Source: Bugulina stolonifera
Taxonomy: Eukaryota > Bryozoa > Gymnolaemata > Cheilostomatida > Bugulidae
NCBI GenBank assembly: GCA_935421135.1
Contig: OW285188.1
Span: forward strand, 9,900,733 to 9,964,732
DNA length: 64,000 nt
Direction of reading: 5' to 3'
The notes beneath the pieces are model-generated. The model worked only from the letters and a program-made list of their open reading frames with translations, ran no database searches and was not told the origin of the DNA. Position numbers and translations under genes: made by a program. Positions 22,655 to 36,494 of the stretch are shown here, piece by piece; positions within the stretch are counted from its first letter, which is position 1; the number at the start of each line of letters is the position of its first letter.

Positions 22655-23265
22655 TTTTGCTACAAAAAGTATATACATTTTAATTAATTACCTGAATGTA
22701 CATTTAACTCCGTGTGGGTTACTCGCATTCAAATATCTTCCGCGGGTCGTATACATGCATGCCAGGGTCATTATAATTAAGTCCAGTGTGAGTACCTGCC
22801 ACTAAAACAGATCAGGATGACAGCAGTGGAGAGCTGGAAAGCGCATAGTGCGACGCAATCGCAGACACTGTTAGACAGGCCGGGCAAGTTAAGAGAAATG
22901 AGGAATGCGCGCCATCTAACAGTCGTCATCGCATTATTACATCTGAAATAATTCAGATCAGATGAAACTCAATATCAACTAATGAATCGAGAATAACATC
23001 GGTTCATCAGTTGACCGTGCGTGCTGTTAACAGTGTCACATAGGCTGCATCATGTGTTGTGCGAAACGAGGATTCACTCTGTAGCCAAAAGTTCATAAAT
23101 ACCACCGCAGGAGCAGTAAAGCAAGTACAATAGTCTAGCAATTGAGGGATACCAACTCTTAAAGACAAATGTTACCAGTGGGTAAAATATTGAATTGTGA
23201 TATAAAATGGCTTTTCAGCTGTCCATGACAGGTGGGAAAAAAAAGTTGACTACTACTGCAGCAAA

Positions 23266-23384
23266 AGCCTACAGCACCTGGTATTCCCAGGCGGTCACCT
23301 ATCCAGGTACTAACCAGGCTCAACGTTGCTTAGCTTCAGTGATCGGACGAGAACTGGCGTTTTCAACGTGATATGGCCGTAGAC
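23266..23384 (-). rRNA. 5S rRNA, minus type, in an 876-bp unit
   Basis: Two box C changes, T79>C and G85>A (RNA GTACCTGGATAGG). No + gene; remnant 23518-23529. Confidence 0.95.
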
Positions 23385-24141
23385 AACAACACATGAAACA
23401 AGACTCAAGTAGTTGGTACCACAATCTATCTGACCAATCAGGGTGGAATAGCTCTCCTGCTCCATAGATGGCGTTGATAATGCACGGATTAAAGAATGCC
23501 AACCGCGTATAGCCAGTGTCTACGGCCATATTTGCTACAAAAAGTATATACATTTTAATTAATTACCTGAATGTACATTTAACTCCGTGTGGGTTACTCG
23601 CATTCAAATATCTTCCGCGGGTCGTATACATGCATGCCAGGGTCATTATAATTAAGTCCAGTGTGAGTACCTGCCACTAAAACAGATCAGGATGACAGCA
23701 GTGAAGAGCTGGAAAGCGCATAGTGCGACGCAATCGCAGACACTGTTAGACAGGCCCGGCAAGGTAAAGAGAAATGAGGAATGCGCGCCATCTAACAGTC
23801 GTCATCGCATTATTACATCTGAAATAATTCAGATCAGATGAAACTCAATATCAACTAATGAATCGAGAATAACATCGGTTCATCAGTTGACCGTGCGTGC
23901 TGTTAACAGTGTCACATAGGCTGCATCATGTGTTGTGCGAAACGAGGAGTCACTCTGTAGCCAAAAGTTCATAAATACCACCGCAGGAGCAGCAAAGCAA
24001 GTACAATAGTATAGCAATTGAGGGATACCAACTCTTAAAGACAAATGTTACCAGTGGGTAAAATATTGAATTGTGATATAGAATGGCTTTTCAGCTGTCC
24101 ATGACAGGTGGGAAAAAAAAGTTGACTACTACTGCAGCAAA

Positions 24142-24260
24142 AGCCTACAGCACCTGGTATTCCCAGGCGGTCACCCATCCAAGTACTAACCAGGCTCAAC
24201 GTTGCTTAGCTTCAGTGATCGGACGAGAACTGGCGTTTTCAACGTGATATGGCCGTAGAC
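24142..24260 (-). rRNA. 5S rRNA, minus type
   Basis: Consensus. Confidence 0.97.
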
Positions 24261-24393
24261 AACAACACATGAAACAAAACTCAAGTAGTTGGTACCACAA
24301 TCTATCTGACCAATCAGAGTGGAATAGCTCTCCTGCTCCATAGATGGCGTTGATAATGCACGGATTAAAGAATGCCAACCGCTTATAGCCAGT

Positions 24394-24513
24394 GTCTACG
24401 GCCATATCACATTGGAAACGCCAGTTCCGGCCCGATCACTGAAGTTAAGCGATGTTGAGCCTGCGCAAGTACCAGGACGGGTGACCGCCTGGTAACGCCA
24501 GGTACCGTAGACC
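24394..24513 (+). rRNA. 5S rRNA, plus type, C73 allele, three private changes
   Basis: C36>G (TTCCGGCCC), a C>T in box A (GAAGTTAAGC) and G>T near 99 (CCTGGTAACG). The most altered full-length + copy seen; shared exactly with 28219-28338. Confidence 0.85.
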
Positions 24514-25124
24514 TTTTGCTACAAAAAGTATATACATTTTAATTAATTACCTGAATGTACATTTAACTCCGTGTGGGTTACTCGCATTCAAATATCTTGC
24601 GCGGGTCGTATACATGCATGCCAGGGTCATCATAATTAAGTCCAGTGTGAGTACCTGCCACTAAAACAGATCAGGATGACAGCAGTGAAGAGCTGGAAAG
24701 CGCATAGTGCGACGCAATCGCAGACACTGTTAGACAGGCCGGGCAAGTTAAGAGAAATGAGGAATGCGCGCCATCTAACAGTCGTCATCGCATTATTACA
24801 TCTGAAATAATTCAGATCAGATGAAACTCAATATCAACTAATGAATCGAGAATAACATCGGTTCATCAGTTGACCGTGCGTGCTGTTAACAGTGTCACAT
24901 AGGCTGCATCATGTGTTGTGCAAAACGAGGATTCACTCTGTAGCCAAAAGTTCATAAATACCACCGCAGGAGCAGTAAAGCAAGTACAATAGTCTAGCAA
25001 TTGAGGGATACCAACTCTAAAAGACAAATGTTACCAGTGGGTACAATATTGAATTGTGATATAAAATGGCTTTTCAGCTGTCCATGACAGGTGGGAAAAA
25101 AAAGTTGACTACTACTGCAGCAAA

Positions 25125-25243
25125 AGCCTACAGCACCTGGTATTCCCAGGCGGTCACCCATCCAAGTACTAACCAGGCTCAACGTTGCTTAGCTTCAGTG
25201 ATCGGACGAGAACTGGCGTTTTCAACGTGATATGGCCGTAGAC
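25125..25243 (-). rRNA. 5S rRNA, minus type
   Basis: Consensus. Confidence 0.97.
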
Positions 25244-25376
25244 AACAACACACGAAACAAAACTCAAGTAGTTGGTACCACAATCTATCTGACCAATCAG
25301 AGTGGAAAAGCTCTCCTGCTCCATAGATAGCGTTGATAATGCACGGATTAAAGAATGCCAACCGCGTATAGCCAGT

Positions 25377-25496
25377 TTCTACGGCCATATCACATTGGAA
25401 ACGCCAGTTCCCGCCCGATCACTGAAGCTAAGCGATGTTGAGCCTGCGTAAGTACCAGGACGGGTGACCGCCTGGGAACGCCAGGTACCGTAGACC
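25377..25496 (+). rRNA. 5S rRNA, plus type, T73 allele, G1>T
   Basis: First base changed (TTTCTACGG for GTGTCTACGG context), so the expected +1 G is T. Confidence 0.84.
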
Positions 25497-26107
25497 TTTT
25501 GCTACAAAAAGTATATACATTTTAATTAATTACCTGAATGTACATTTAACTCCGTGTGGGTTACTCGCATTCAAATATCTTCCGCGGGTCGTATACATGC
25601 ATGCCAGGGTCATTATAATTAAGTCCAGTGTGAGTACCTGCCACTAAAACAGATCAGGATGACAGCAGTGAAGAGCTGGAAAGCGCATAGTGCGACGCAA
25701 TCGCAGACACTGTTAGACAGGCCGGGCAAGTTAAGAGAAATGAGGAATGCGCGCCATCTAACAGTCGTCATCGCATTATTACATCTGAAATAATTCAGAT
25801 CAGATGAAACTCAATATCAACTAATGAATCGAGAATAACATCGGTTCATCAGTTGACCGTGCGTGCTGTTAACAGTGTCACATAGGCTGCATCATGTGTT
25901 GTGCGAAACGAGGATTCACTCTGTAGCCAAAAGTTCATAAATACCACCGCAGGAGCAGTAAAGCAAGTACAATAGTCTAGCAATTGAGGGATACCAACTC
26001 TTAAAGACAAATGTTACCAGTGGGTAAAATATTGAATTGTGATATAAAATGGCTTTTCAGCTGTCCATGACAGGTGGGAAAAAAAAGTTGACTACTACTG
26101 CAGCAAA

Positions 26108-26226
26108 AGCCTACAGCACCTGGTATTCCCAGGCGGTCACCCATCCAAGTACTAACCAGGCTCAACGTTGCTTAGCTTCAGTGATCGGACGAGAACTGGC
26201 GTTTTCAACGTGATATGGCCGTAGAC
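26108..26226 (-). rRNA. 5S rRNA, minus type
   Basis: Consensus. Confidence 0.97.
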
Positions 26227-26359
26227 AACAACACACGAAACAAAACTCAAGTAGTTGGTACCACAATCTATCTGACCAATCAGAGTGAAAAAGCTCTCCT
26301 GCTCCATAGATAGCGTTGATAATGCACGGATTAAAGAATGCCAACCGCGTATAGCCAGT

Positions 26360-26479
26360 GTCTACGGCCATATCACATTGGAAACGCCAGTTCCCGCCCG
26401 ATCACTGAAGCTAAGCGATGTTGAGCCTGCGTAAGTACCAGGACGGGTGACCGCCTGGGAACGCCAGGTACCGTAGACC
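26360..26479 (+). rRNA. 5S rRNA, plus type, T73 allele
   Basis: Common allele. Confidence 0.88.
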
Positions 26480-27090
26480 TTTTGCTACAAAAAGTATATA
26501 CATTTTAATTAATTACCTGAATGTACATTTAACTCCGTGTGGGTTACTCGCATTCAAATATCTTCCGCGGGTCGTATACATGCATGCCAGGGTCATTATA
26601 ATTAAGTCCAGTGTGAGTACCTGCCACTAAAACAGATCAGGATGACAGCAGTGGAGAGCTGGAAAGCGCATAGTGCGACGCAATCGCAGACACTGTTAGA
26701 CAGGCCGGGCAAGTTAAGAGAAATGAGGAATGCGCGCCATCTAACAGTCGTCATCGCATTATTACATCTGAAATAATTCAGATCAGATGAAACTCAATAT
26801 CAACTAATGAATCGAGAATAACATCGGTTCATCAGTTGACCGTGCGTGCTGTTAACAGTGTCACATAGGCTGCATCATGTGTTGTGCGAAACGAGGATTC
26901 ACTCTGTAGCCAAAAGTTCATAAATACCACCGCAGGAGCAGTAAAGCAAGTACAATAGTCTAGCAATTGAGGGATACCAACTCTTAAAGACAAATGTTAC
27001 CAGTGGGTAAAATATTGAATTGTGATATAAAATGGCTTTTCAGCTGTCCATGACAGGTGGGAAAAAAAAGTTGACTACTACTGCAGCAAA

Positions 27091-27209
27091 AGCCTACAGC
27101 ACCTGGTATTCCCAGGCGGTCACCTATCCAGGTACTAACCAGGCTCAACGTTGCTTAGCTTCAGTGATCGGACGAGAACTGGCGTTTTCAACGTGATATG
27201 GCCGTAGAC
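27091..27209 (-). rRNA. 5S rRNA, minus type, in an 876-bp unit
   Basis: T79>C and G85>A, as at 23266. No + gene; remnant 27343-27354. Confidence 0.95.
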
Positions 27210-27966
27210 AACAACACATGAAACAAGACTCAAGTAGTTGGTACCACAATCTATCTGACCAATCAGGGTGGAATAGCTCTCCTGCTCCATAGATGGCGTT
27301 GATAATGCACGGATTAAAGAATGCCAACCGCGTATAGCCAGTGTCTACGGCCATATTTGCTACAAAAAGTATATACATTTTAATTAATTACCTGAATGTA
27401 CATTTAACTCCGTGTGGGTTACTCGCATTCAAATATCTTCCGCGGGTCGTATACATGCATGCCAGGGTCATTATAATTAAGTCCAGTGTGAGTACCTGCC
27501 ACTAAAACAGATCAGGATGACAGCAGTGAAGAGCTGGAAAGCGCATAGTGCGACGCAATCGCAGACACTGTTAGACAGGCCCGGCAAGGTAAAGAGAAAT
27601 GAGGAATGCGCGCCATCTAACAGTCGTCATCGCATTATTACATCTGAAATAATTCAGATCAGATGAAACTCAATATCAACTAATGAATCGAGAATAACAT
27701 CGGTTCATCAGTTGACCGTGCGTGCTGTTAACAGTGTCACATAGGCTGCATCATGTGTTGTGCGAAACGAGGAGTCACTCTGTAGCCAAAAGTTCATAAA
27801 TACCACCGCAGGAGCAGCAAAGCAAGTACAATAGTCTAGCAATTGAGGGATACCAACTCTTAAAGACAAATGTTACCAGTGGGTAAAATATTGAATTGTG
27901 ATATAGAATGGCTTTTCAGCTGTCCATGACAGGTGGGAAAAAAAAGTTGACTACTACTGCAGCAAA

Positions 27967-28085
27967 AGCCTACAGCACCTGGTATTCCCAGGCGGTCACC
28001 CATCCAAGTACTAACCAGGCTCAACGTTGCTTAGCTTCAGTGATCGGACGAGAACTGGCGTTTTCAACGTGATATGGCCGTAGAC
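27967..28085 (-). rRNA. 5S rRNA, minus type
   Basis: Consensus. Confidence 0.97.
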
Positions 28086-28218
28086 AACAACACATGAAAC
28101 AAAACTCAAGTAGTTGGTACCACAATCTATCTGACCAATCAGAGTGGAATAGCTCTCCTGCTCCATAGATGGCGTTGATAATGCACGGATTAAAGAATGC
28201 CAACCGCTTATAGCCAGT

Positions 28219-28338
28219 GTCTACGGCCATATCACATTGGAAACGCCAGTTCCGGCCCGATCACTGAAGTTAAGCGATGTTGAGCCTGCGCAAGTACCAG
28301 GACGGGTGACCGCCTGGTAACGCCAGGTACCGTAGACC
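28219..28338 (+). rRNA. 5S rRNA, plus type, C73 allele, three private changes
   Basis: Same three changes as 24394-24513, 3825 bp away. Confidence 0.85.
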
Positions 28339-28949
28339 TTTTGCTACAAAAAGTATATACATTTTAATTAATTACCTGAATGTACATTTAACTCCGTGTG
28401 GGTTACTCGCATTCAAATATCTTGCGCGGGTCGTATACATGCATGCCAGGGTCATCATAATTAAGTCCAGTGTGAGTACCTGCCACTAAAACAGATCAGG
28501 ATGACAGCAGTGAAGAGCTGGAAAGCGCATAGTGCGACGCAATCGCAGACACTGTTAGACAGGCCCGGCAAGTTAAGAGAAATGAGGAATGCGCGCCATC
28601 TAACAGTCGTCATCGCATTATTACATCTGAAATAATTCAGATCAGATGAAACTCAATATCAACTAATGAATCGAGAATAACATCGGTTCATCAGTTGACC
28701 GTGCGTGCTGTTAACAGTGTCACATAGGCTGCATCATGTGTTGTGCAAAACGAGGATTCACTCTGTAGCCAAAAGTTCATAAATACCACCGCAGGAGCAG
28801 TAAAGCAAGTACAATAGTCTAGCAATTGAGGGATACCAACTCTAAAAGACAAATGTTACCAGTGGGTACAATATTGAATTGTGATATAAAATGGCTTTTC
28901 AGCTGTCCATGACAGGTGGGAAAAAAAAGTTGACTACTACTGCAGCAAA

Positions 28950-29068
28950 AGCCTACAGCACCTGGTATTCCCAGGCGGTCACCCATCCAAGTACTAACCA
29001 GGCTCAACGTTGCTTAGCTTCAGTGATCGGACGAGAACTGGCGTTTTCAACGTGATATGGCCGTAGAC
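28950..29068 (-). rRNA. 5S rRNA, minus type
   Basis: Consensus. Confidence 0.97.
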
Positions 29069-29201
29069 AACAACACACGAAACAAAACTCAAGTAGTTGG
29101 TACCACAATCTATCTGACCAATCAGAGTGGAAAAGCTCTCCTGCTCCATAGATAGCGTTGATAATGCACGGATTAAAGAATGCCAACCGCGTATAGCCAG
29201 T

Positions 29202-29321
29202 TTCTACGGCCATATCACATTGGAAACGCCAGTTCCCGCCCGATCACTGAAGCTAAGCGATGTTGAGCCTGCGTAAGTACCAGGACGGGTGACCGCCTGG
29301 GAACGCCAGGTACCGTAGACC
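29202..29321 (+). rRNA. 5S rRNA, plus type, T73 allele, G1>T
   Basis: Same first-base change as 25377. Confidence 0.84.
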
Positions 29322-29932
29322 TTTTGCTACAAAAAGTATATACATTTTAATTAATTACCTGAATGTACATTTAACTCCGTGTGGGTTACTCGCATTCAAA
29401 TATCTTCCGCGGGTCGTATACATGCATGCCAGGGTCATTATAATTAAGTCCAGTGTGAGTACCTGCCACTAAAACAGATCAGGATGACAGCAGTGGAGAG
29501 CTGGAAAGCGCATAGTGCGACGCAATCGCAGACACTGTTAGACAGGCCGGGCAAGTTAAGAGAAATGAGGAATGCGCGCCATCTAACAGTCGTCATCGCA
29601 TTATTACATCTGAAATAATTCAGATCAGATGAAACTCAATATCAACTAATGAATCGAGAATAACATCGGTTCATCAGTTGGCCGTGCGTGCTGTTAACAG
29701 TGTCACATAGGCTGCATCATGTGTTGTGCGAAACGAGGAGTCACTCTGTAGCCAAAAGTTCATAAATACCACCGCAGGAGCAGTAAAGCAAGTACAATAG
29801 TCTAGCAATTGAGGGATACCAACTCTTAAAGACAAATGTTACCAGTGGGTACAATATTGAATTGTGATATAAAATGGCTTTTCAGCTGTCCATGACAGGT
29901 GGGAAAAAAAAGTTGACTACTACTGCAGCAAA

Positions 29933-30051
29933 AGCCTACAGCACCTGGTATTCCCAGGCGGTCACCCATCCAAGTACTAACCAGGCTCAACGTTGCTTAG
30001 CTTCAGTGATCGGACGAGAACTGGCGTTTTCAACGTGATATGGCCGTAGAC
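29933..30051 (-). rRNA. 5S rRNA, minus type
   Basis: Consensus. Confidence 0.97.
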
Positions 30052-30184
30052 AACAACACATGAAACAAAACTCAAGTAGTTGGTACCACAATCTATCTGA
30101 CCAATCAGAGTGGAATAGCTCTCCTGCTCCATAGATGGCGTTGATAATGCACGGATTAAAGAATGCCAACCGCTTATAGCCAGT

Positions 30185-30304
30185 GTCTACGGCCATATCA
30201 CATTGGAAACGCCAGTTCCCGCCCGATCACTGAAGCTAAGCGATGTTGAGCCTGCGCAAGTACCAGGACGGGTGACCGCCTGGGAACGCCAGGTACCGTA
30301 GACC
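30185..30304 (+). rRNA. 5S rRNA, plus type, C73 allele
   Basis: Common allele. Confidence 0.88.
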
Positions 30305-30915
30305 TTTTGCTACAAAAAGTATATACATTTTAATTAATTACCTGAATGTACATTTAACTCCGTGTGGGTTACTCGCATTCAAATATCTTCCGCGGGTCGT
30401 ATACATGCATGCCAGGGTCATTATAATTAAGTCCATGTGAGTACCTGCCACTAAAACAGATCAGGATGACAGCAGTGAAGAGCTGGAAAGCGCATAGTGC
30501 GACGCAATCGCAGACACTGTTAGACAGGCCCGGCAAGGTAAAGAGAAATGAGGAATGCGCGCCATCTAACAGTCGTCATCGCATTATTACATCTGAAATA
30601 ATTCAGATCAGATGAAACTCAATATCAACTAATGAATCGAGAATAACATCGGTTCATCAGTTGACCGTGCGTGCTGTTAACAGTGTCACATAGGCTGCAT
30701 CATGTGTTGTGCGAAACGAGGAGTCACTCTGTAGCCAAAAGTTCATAAATACCACCGCAGGAGCAGTAAAGCAAGTACAATAGTCTAGCAATTGAGGGAT
30801 ACCAACTCTTAAAGACAAATGTTACCAGTGGGTAAAATATTGAATTGTGATATAAAATGGCTTTTCAGCTGTCCATGACAGGTGGGAAAAAAAAGTTGAC
30901 TACTACTGCAGCAAA

Positions 30916-31034
30916 AGCCTACAGCACCTGGTATTCCCAGGCGGTCACCCATCCAGGTACTAACCAGGCTCAACGTTGCTTAGCTTCAGTGATCGGACGA
31001 GAACTGGCGTTTTCAACGTGATATGGCCGTAGAC
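30916..31034 (-). rRNA. 5S rRNA, minus type, in an 876-bp unit
   Basis: T79>C only. No + gene; remnant 31168-31179. First of three 1860-bp two-unit blocks. Confidence 0.96.
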
Positions 31035-31791
31035 AACAACACATGAAACAAGACTCAAGTAGTTGGTACCACAATCTATCTGACCAATCAGGGTGGAATA
31101 GCTCTCCTGCTCCATAGATGGCGTTGATAATGCACGGATTAAAGAATGCCAACCGCGTATAGCCAGTGTCTACGGCCATATTTGCTACAAAAAGTATATA
31201 CATTTTAATTAATTACCTGAATGTACATTTAACTCCGTGTGGGTTACTCGCATTCAAATATCTTCCGCGGGTCGTATACATGCATGCCAGGGTCATTATA
31301 ATTAAGTCCAGTGTGAGTACCTGCCACTAAAACAGATCAGGATGACAGCAGTGAAGAGCTGGAAAGCGCATAGTGCGACGCAATCGCAGACACTGTTAGA
31401 CAGGCCTGGCAAGGTAAAGAGAAATGAGGAGTGCGCGCCATCTAACAGTCGTCATCGCATCATTACATCTGAAATAATTCAGATCAGATGAAACTCAATA
31501 TCAACGAATGAATCGAGAATAACATCGGTTCATCAGTTGACCGTGCGTGCTGTTAACAGTGTCACATAGGCTGCATCATGTGTTGTGCGAAACGAGGAGT
31601 CACTCTGTAGCCAAAAGTTCATAAATACCACCGCAGGAGCAGTAAAGCAAGTACAATAGTCTAGCAATTGAGGGATACCAACTCTTAAAGACAAATGTTA
31701 CCAGTGGGTAAAATATTGAATTGTGATATAAAACGGCTTTTCAGCTGTCCATGACAGGTGGGAAAAAAAAGTTCACTACTACTGCAGCAAA

Positions 31792-31910
31792 AGCCTACAG
31801 CACCTGGTATTCCCAGGCGGTCACCCATCCAAGTACTAACCAGGCTCAACGTTGCTTAGCTTCAGTGATCGGACGAGAACTGGCGTTTTCAACGTGATAT
31901 GGCCGTAGAC
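31792..31910 (-). rRNA. 5S rRNA, minus type
   Basis: Consensus. Confidence 0.97.
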
Positions 31911-32043
31911 AACAACACATGAAACAAAACTCAAGTAGTTGGTACCACAATCTATCTGACCAATCAGAGTGGAATAGCTCTCCTGCTCCATAGATAGCGT
32001 TGATAATGCACGGATTAAAGAATGCCAACCGCGTATAGCCAGT

Positions 32044-32163
32044 GTCTACGGCCATATCACATTGGAAACGCCAGTTCCCGCCCGATCACTGAAGCTAAGC
32101 GATGTTGAGCCTGCGTAAGTACCAGGACGGGTGACCGCCTGGGAACGCCAGGTACCGTAGACC
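32044..32163 (+). rRNA. 5S rRNA, plus type, T73 allele
   Basis: Common allele. Confidence 0.88.
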
Positions 32164-32775
32164 TTTTGCTACAAAAAGTATATACATTTTAATTAATTAC
32201 CTGAATGTACATTTAACTCCGTGTGGGTTACTCGCATTCAGATATCTTCCGCGGGTCGTATACATGCATGCCAGGGTCATTATAATTAAGTCCAGTGTGA
32301 GTACCTGCCACTAAAACAGATCAGGATGACAGCAGTGAAGAGCTGGAAAGCGCATAGTGCGACGCAATCGCAGACACTGTTAGACAGGCCCGGCAAGGTA
32401 AAGAGAAATGAGGAATGCGCGCCATCTAACAGTCGTCATCGCATTATTACATCTGAAATAATTCAGATCAGATGAAACTCAATATCAACTAATGAATCGA
32501 GAATAACATCGGTTCATCAGTTGACCGTGCGTGCTGTTAACAGTGTCACATAGGCTGCATCATGTGTTGTGCGAAACGAGGAGTCACTCTGTAGCCAAAA
32601 GTTCATAAATACCACCGCAGGAGCAGTAAAGCAAGTACAATAGTCTAGCAATTGAGGGATACCAACTCTTAAAGACAAATGTTACCAGTGGGTAAAATAT
32701 TGAATTGTGATATAAAATGGCTTTTCAGCTGTCCATGACAGGTGGGAAAAAAAAGTTGACTACTACTGCAGCAAA

Positions 32776-32894
32776 AGCCTACAGCACCTGGTATTCCCAG
32801 GCGGTCACCCATCCAGGTACTAACCAGGCTCAACGTTGCTTAGCTTCAGTGATCGGACGAGAACTGGCGTTTTCAACGTGATATGGCCGTAGAC
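32776..32894 (-). rRNA. 5S rRNA, minus type, in an 876-bp unit
   Basis: T79>C. No + gene; remnant 33028-33039. Confidence 0.96.
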
Positions 32895-33651
32895 AACAAC
32901 ACATGAAACAAGACTCAAGTAGTTGGTACCACAATCTATCTGACCAATCAGGGTGGAATAGCTCTCCTGCTCCATAGATGGCGTTGATAATGCACGGATT
33001 AAAGAATGCCAACCGCGTATAGCCAGTGTCTACGGCCATATTTGCTACAAAAAGTATATACATTTTAATTAATTACCTGAATGTACATTTAACTCCGTGT
33101 GGGTTACTCGCATTCAAATATCTTCCGCGGGTCGTATACATGCATGCCAGGGTCATTATAATTAAGTCCAGTGTGAGTACCTGCCACTAAAACAGATCAG
33201 GATGACAGCAGTGAAGAGCTGGAAAGCGCATAGTGCGACGCAATCGCAGACACTGTTAGACAGGCCTGGCAAGGTAAAGAGAAATGAGGAGTGCGCGCCA
33301 TCTAACAGTCGTCATCGCATCATTACATCTGAAATAATTCAGATCAGATGAAACTCAATATCAACGAATGAATCGAGAATAACATCGGTTCATCAGTTGA
33401 CCGTGCGTGCTGTTAACAGTGTCACATAGGCTGCATCATGTGTTGTGCGAAACGAGGAGTCACTCTGTAGCCAAAAGTTCATAAATACCACCGCAGGAGC
33501 AGTAAAGCAAGTACAATAGTCTAGCAATTGAGGGATACCAACTCTTAAAGACAAATGTTACCAGTGGGTAAAATATTGAATTGTGATATAAAACGGCTTT
33601 TCAGCTGTCCATGACAGGTGGGAAAAAAAAGTTCACTACTACTGCAGCAAA

Positions 33652-33770
33652 AGCCTACAGCACCTGGTATTCCCAGGCGGTCACCCATCCAAGTACTAAC
33701 CAGGCTCAACGTTGCTTAGCTTCAGTGATCGGACGAGAACTGGCGTTTTCAACGTGATATGGCCGTAGAC
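33652..33770 (-). rRNA. 5S rRNA, minus type
   Basis: Consensus. Confidence 0.97.
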
Positions 33771-33903
33771 AACAACACATGAAACAAAACTCAAGTAGTT
33801 GGTACCACAATCTATCTGACCAATCAGAGTGGAATAGCTCTCCTGCTCCATAGATAGCGTTGATAATGCACGGATTAAAGAATGCCAACCGCGTATAGCC
33901 AGT

Positions 33904-34023
33904 GTCTACGGCCATATCACATTGGAAACGCCAGTTCCCGCCCGATCACTGAAGCTAAGCGATGTTGAGCCTGCGTAAGTACCAGGACGGGTGACCGCCT
34001 GGGAACGCCAGGTACCGTAGACC
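33904..34023 (+). rRNA. 5S rRNA, plus type, T73 allele
   Basis: Common allele. Confidence 0.88.
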
Positions 34024-34635
34024 TTTTGCTACAAAAAGTATATACATTTTAATTAATTACCTGAATGTACATTTAACTCCGTGTGGGTTACTCGCATTCA
34101 GATATCTTCCGCGGGTCGTATACATGCATGCCAGGGTCATTATAATTAAGTCCAGTGTGAGTACCTGCCACTAAAACAGATCAGGATGACAGCAGTGAAG
34201 AGCTGGAAAGCGCATAGTGCGACGCAATCGCAGACACTGTTAGACAGGCCCGGCAAGGTAAAGAGAAATGAGGAATGCGCGCCATCTAACAGTCGTCATC
34301 GCATTATTACATCTGAAATAATTCAGATCAGATGAAACTCAATATCAACTAATGAATCGAGAATAACATCGGTTCATCAGTTGACCGTGCGTGCTGTTAA
34401 CAGTGTCACATAGGCTGCATCATGTGTTGTGCGAAACGAGGAGTCACTCTGTAGCCAAAAGTTCATAAATACCACCGCAGGAGCAGTAAAGCAAGTACAA
34501 TAGTCTAGCAATTGAGGGATACCAACTCTTAAAGACAAATGTTACCAGTGGGTAAAATATTGAATTGTGATATAAAATGGCTTTTCAGCTGTCCATGACA
34601 GGTGGGAAAAAAAAGTTGACTACTACTGCAGCAAA

Positions 34636-34754
34636 AGCCTACAGCACCTGGTATTCCCAGGCGGTCACCCATCCAGGTACTAACCAGGCTCAACGTTGCT
34701 TAGCTTCAGTGATCGGACGAGAACTGGCGTTTTCAACGTGATATGGCCGTAGAC
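34636..34754 (-). rRNA. 5S rRNA, minus type, in an 876-bp unit
   Basis: T79>C. No + gene; remnant 34888-34899. Confidence 0.96.
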
Positions 34755-35511
34755 AACAACACATGAAACAAGACTCAAGTAGTTGGTACCACAATCTATC
34801 TGACCAATCAGGGTGGAATAGCTCTCCTGCTCCATAGATGGCGTTGATAATGCACGGATTAAAGAATGCCAACCGCGTATAGCCAGTGTCTACGGCCATA
34901 TTTGCTACAAAAAGTATATACATTTTAATTAATTACCTGAATGTACATTTAACTCCGTGTGGGTTACTCGCATTCAAATATCTTCCGCGGGTCGTATACA
35001 TGCATGCCAGGGTCATTATAATTAAGTCCAGTGTGAGTACCTGCCACTAAAACAGATCAGGATGACAGCAGTGAAGAGCTGGAAAGCGCATAGTGCGACG
35101 CAATCGCAGACACTGTTAGACAGGCCTGGCAAGGTAAAGAGAAATGAGGAGTGCGCGCCATCTAACAGTCGTCATCGCATCATTACATCTGAAATAATTC
35201 AGATCAGATGAAACTCAATATCAACGAATGAATCGAGAATAACATCGGTTCATCAGTTGACCGTGCGTGCTGTTAACAGTGTCACATAGGCTGCATCATG
35301 TGTTGTGCGAAACGAGGAGTCACTCTGTAGCCAAAAGTTCATAAATACCACCGCAGGAGCAGTAAAGCAAGTACAATAGTCTAGCAATTGAGGGATACCA
35401 ACTCTTAAAGACAAATGTTACCAGTGGGTAAAATATTGAATTGTGATATAAAACGGCTTTTCAGCTGTCCATGACAGGTGGGAAAAAAAAGTTCACTACT
35501 ACTGCAGCAAA

Positions 35512-35630
35512 AGCCTACAGCACCTGGTATTCCCAGGCGGTCACCCATCCAAGTACTAACCAGGCTCAACGTTGCTTAGCTTCAGTGATCGGACGAGAAC
35601 TGGCGTTTTCAACGTGATATGGCCGTAGAC
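35512..35630 (-). rRNA. 5S rRNA, minus type
   Basis: Consensus. Confidence 0.97.
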
Positions 35631-35763
35631 AACAACACATGAAACAAAACTCAAGTAGTTGGTACCACAATCTATCTGACCAATCAGAGTGGAATAGCTC
35701 TCCTGCTCCATAGATAGCGTTGATAATGCACGGATTAAAGAATGCCAACCGCGTATAGCCAGT

Positions 35764-35883
35764 GTCTACGGCCATATCACATTGGAAACGCCAGTTCCCG
35801 CCCGATCACTGAAGCTAAGCGATGTTGAGCCTGCGTAAGTACCAGGACGGGTGACCGCCTGGGAACGCCAGGTACCGTAGACC
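35764..35883 (+). rRNA. 5S rRNA, plus type, T73 allele
   Basis: Common allele. Confidence 0.88.
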
Positions 35884-36494
35884 TTTTGCTACAAAAAGTA
35901 TATACATTTTAATTAATTACCTGAATGTACATTTAACTCCGTGTGGGTTACTCGCATTCAGATATCTTCCGCGGGTCGTATACATGCATGCCAGGGTCAT
36001 TATAATTAAGTCCAGTGTGAGTACCTGCCACTAAAACAGATCAGGATGACAGCAGTGGAGAGCTGGAAAGCGCATAGTGCGACGCAATCGCAGACACTGT
36101 TAGACAGGCCGGGCAAGTTAAGAGAAATGAGGAATGCGCGCCATCTAACAGTCGTCATCGCATTATTACATCTGAAATAATTCAGATCAGATGAAACTCA
36201 ATATCAACTAATGAATCGAGAATAACATCGGTTCATCAGTTGACCGTGCGTGCTGTTAACAGTGTCACATAGGCTGCATCATGTGTTGTGCGAAACGAGG
36301 ATTCACTCTGTAGCCAAAAGTTCATAAATACCACCGCAGGAGCAGTAAAGCAAGTACAATAGTCTAGCAATTGAGGGATACCAACTCTTAAAGACAAATG
36401 TTACCAGTGGGTACAATATTGAATTGTGATATAAAATGGCTTTTCAGCTGTCCATGACAGGTGGGAAAAAAAAGTTGACTACTACTGCAGCAAA

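Larger units (their letters stand above)
22337..29986. repeat. two copies of a 3825-bp four-unit block
   Basis: Units starting 22337, 23320, 24196, 25179 recur at +3825 bp (26162, 27145, 28021, 29004). The same rare variants recur in order: GTGAAAAAGC, G85>A with loss of the + gene, the triple-variant + gene, and G1>T in the next + gene. Confidence 0.88.
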
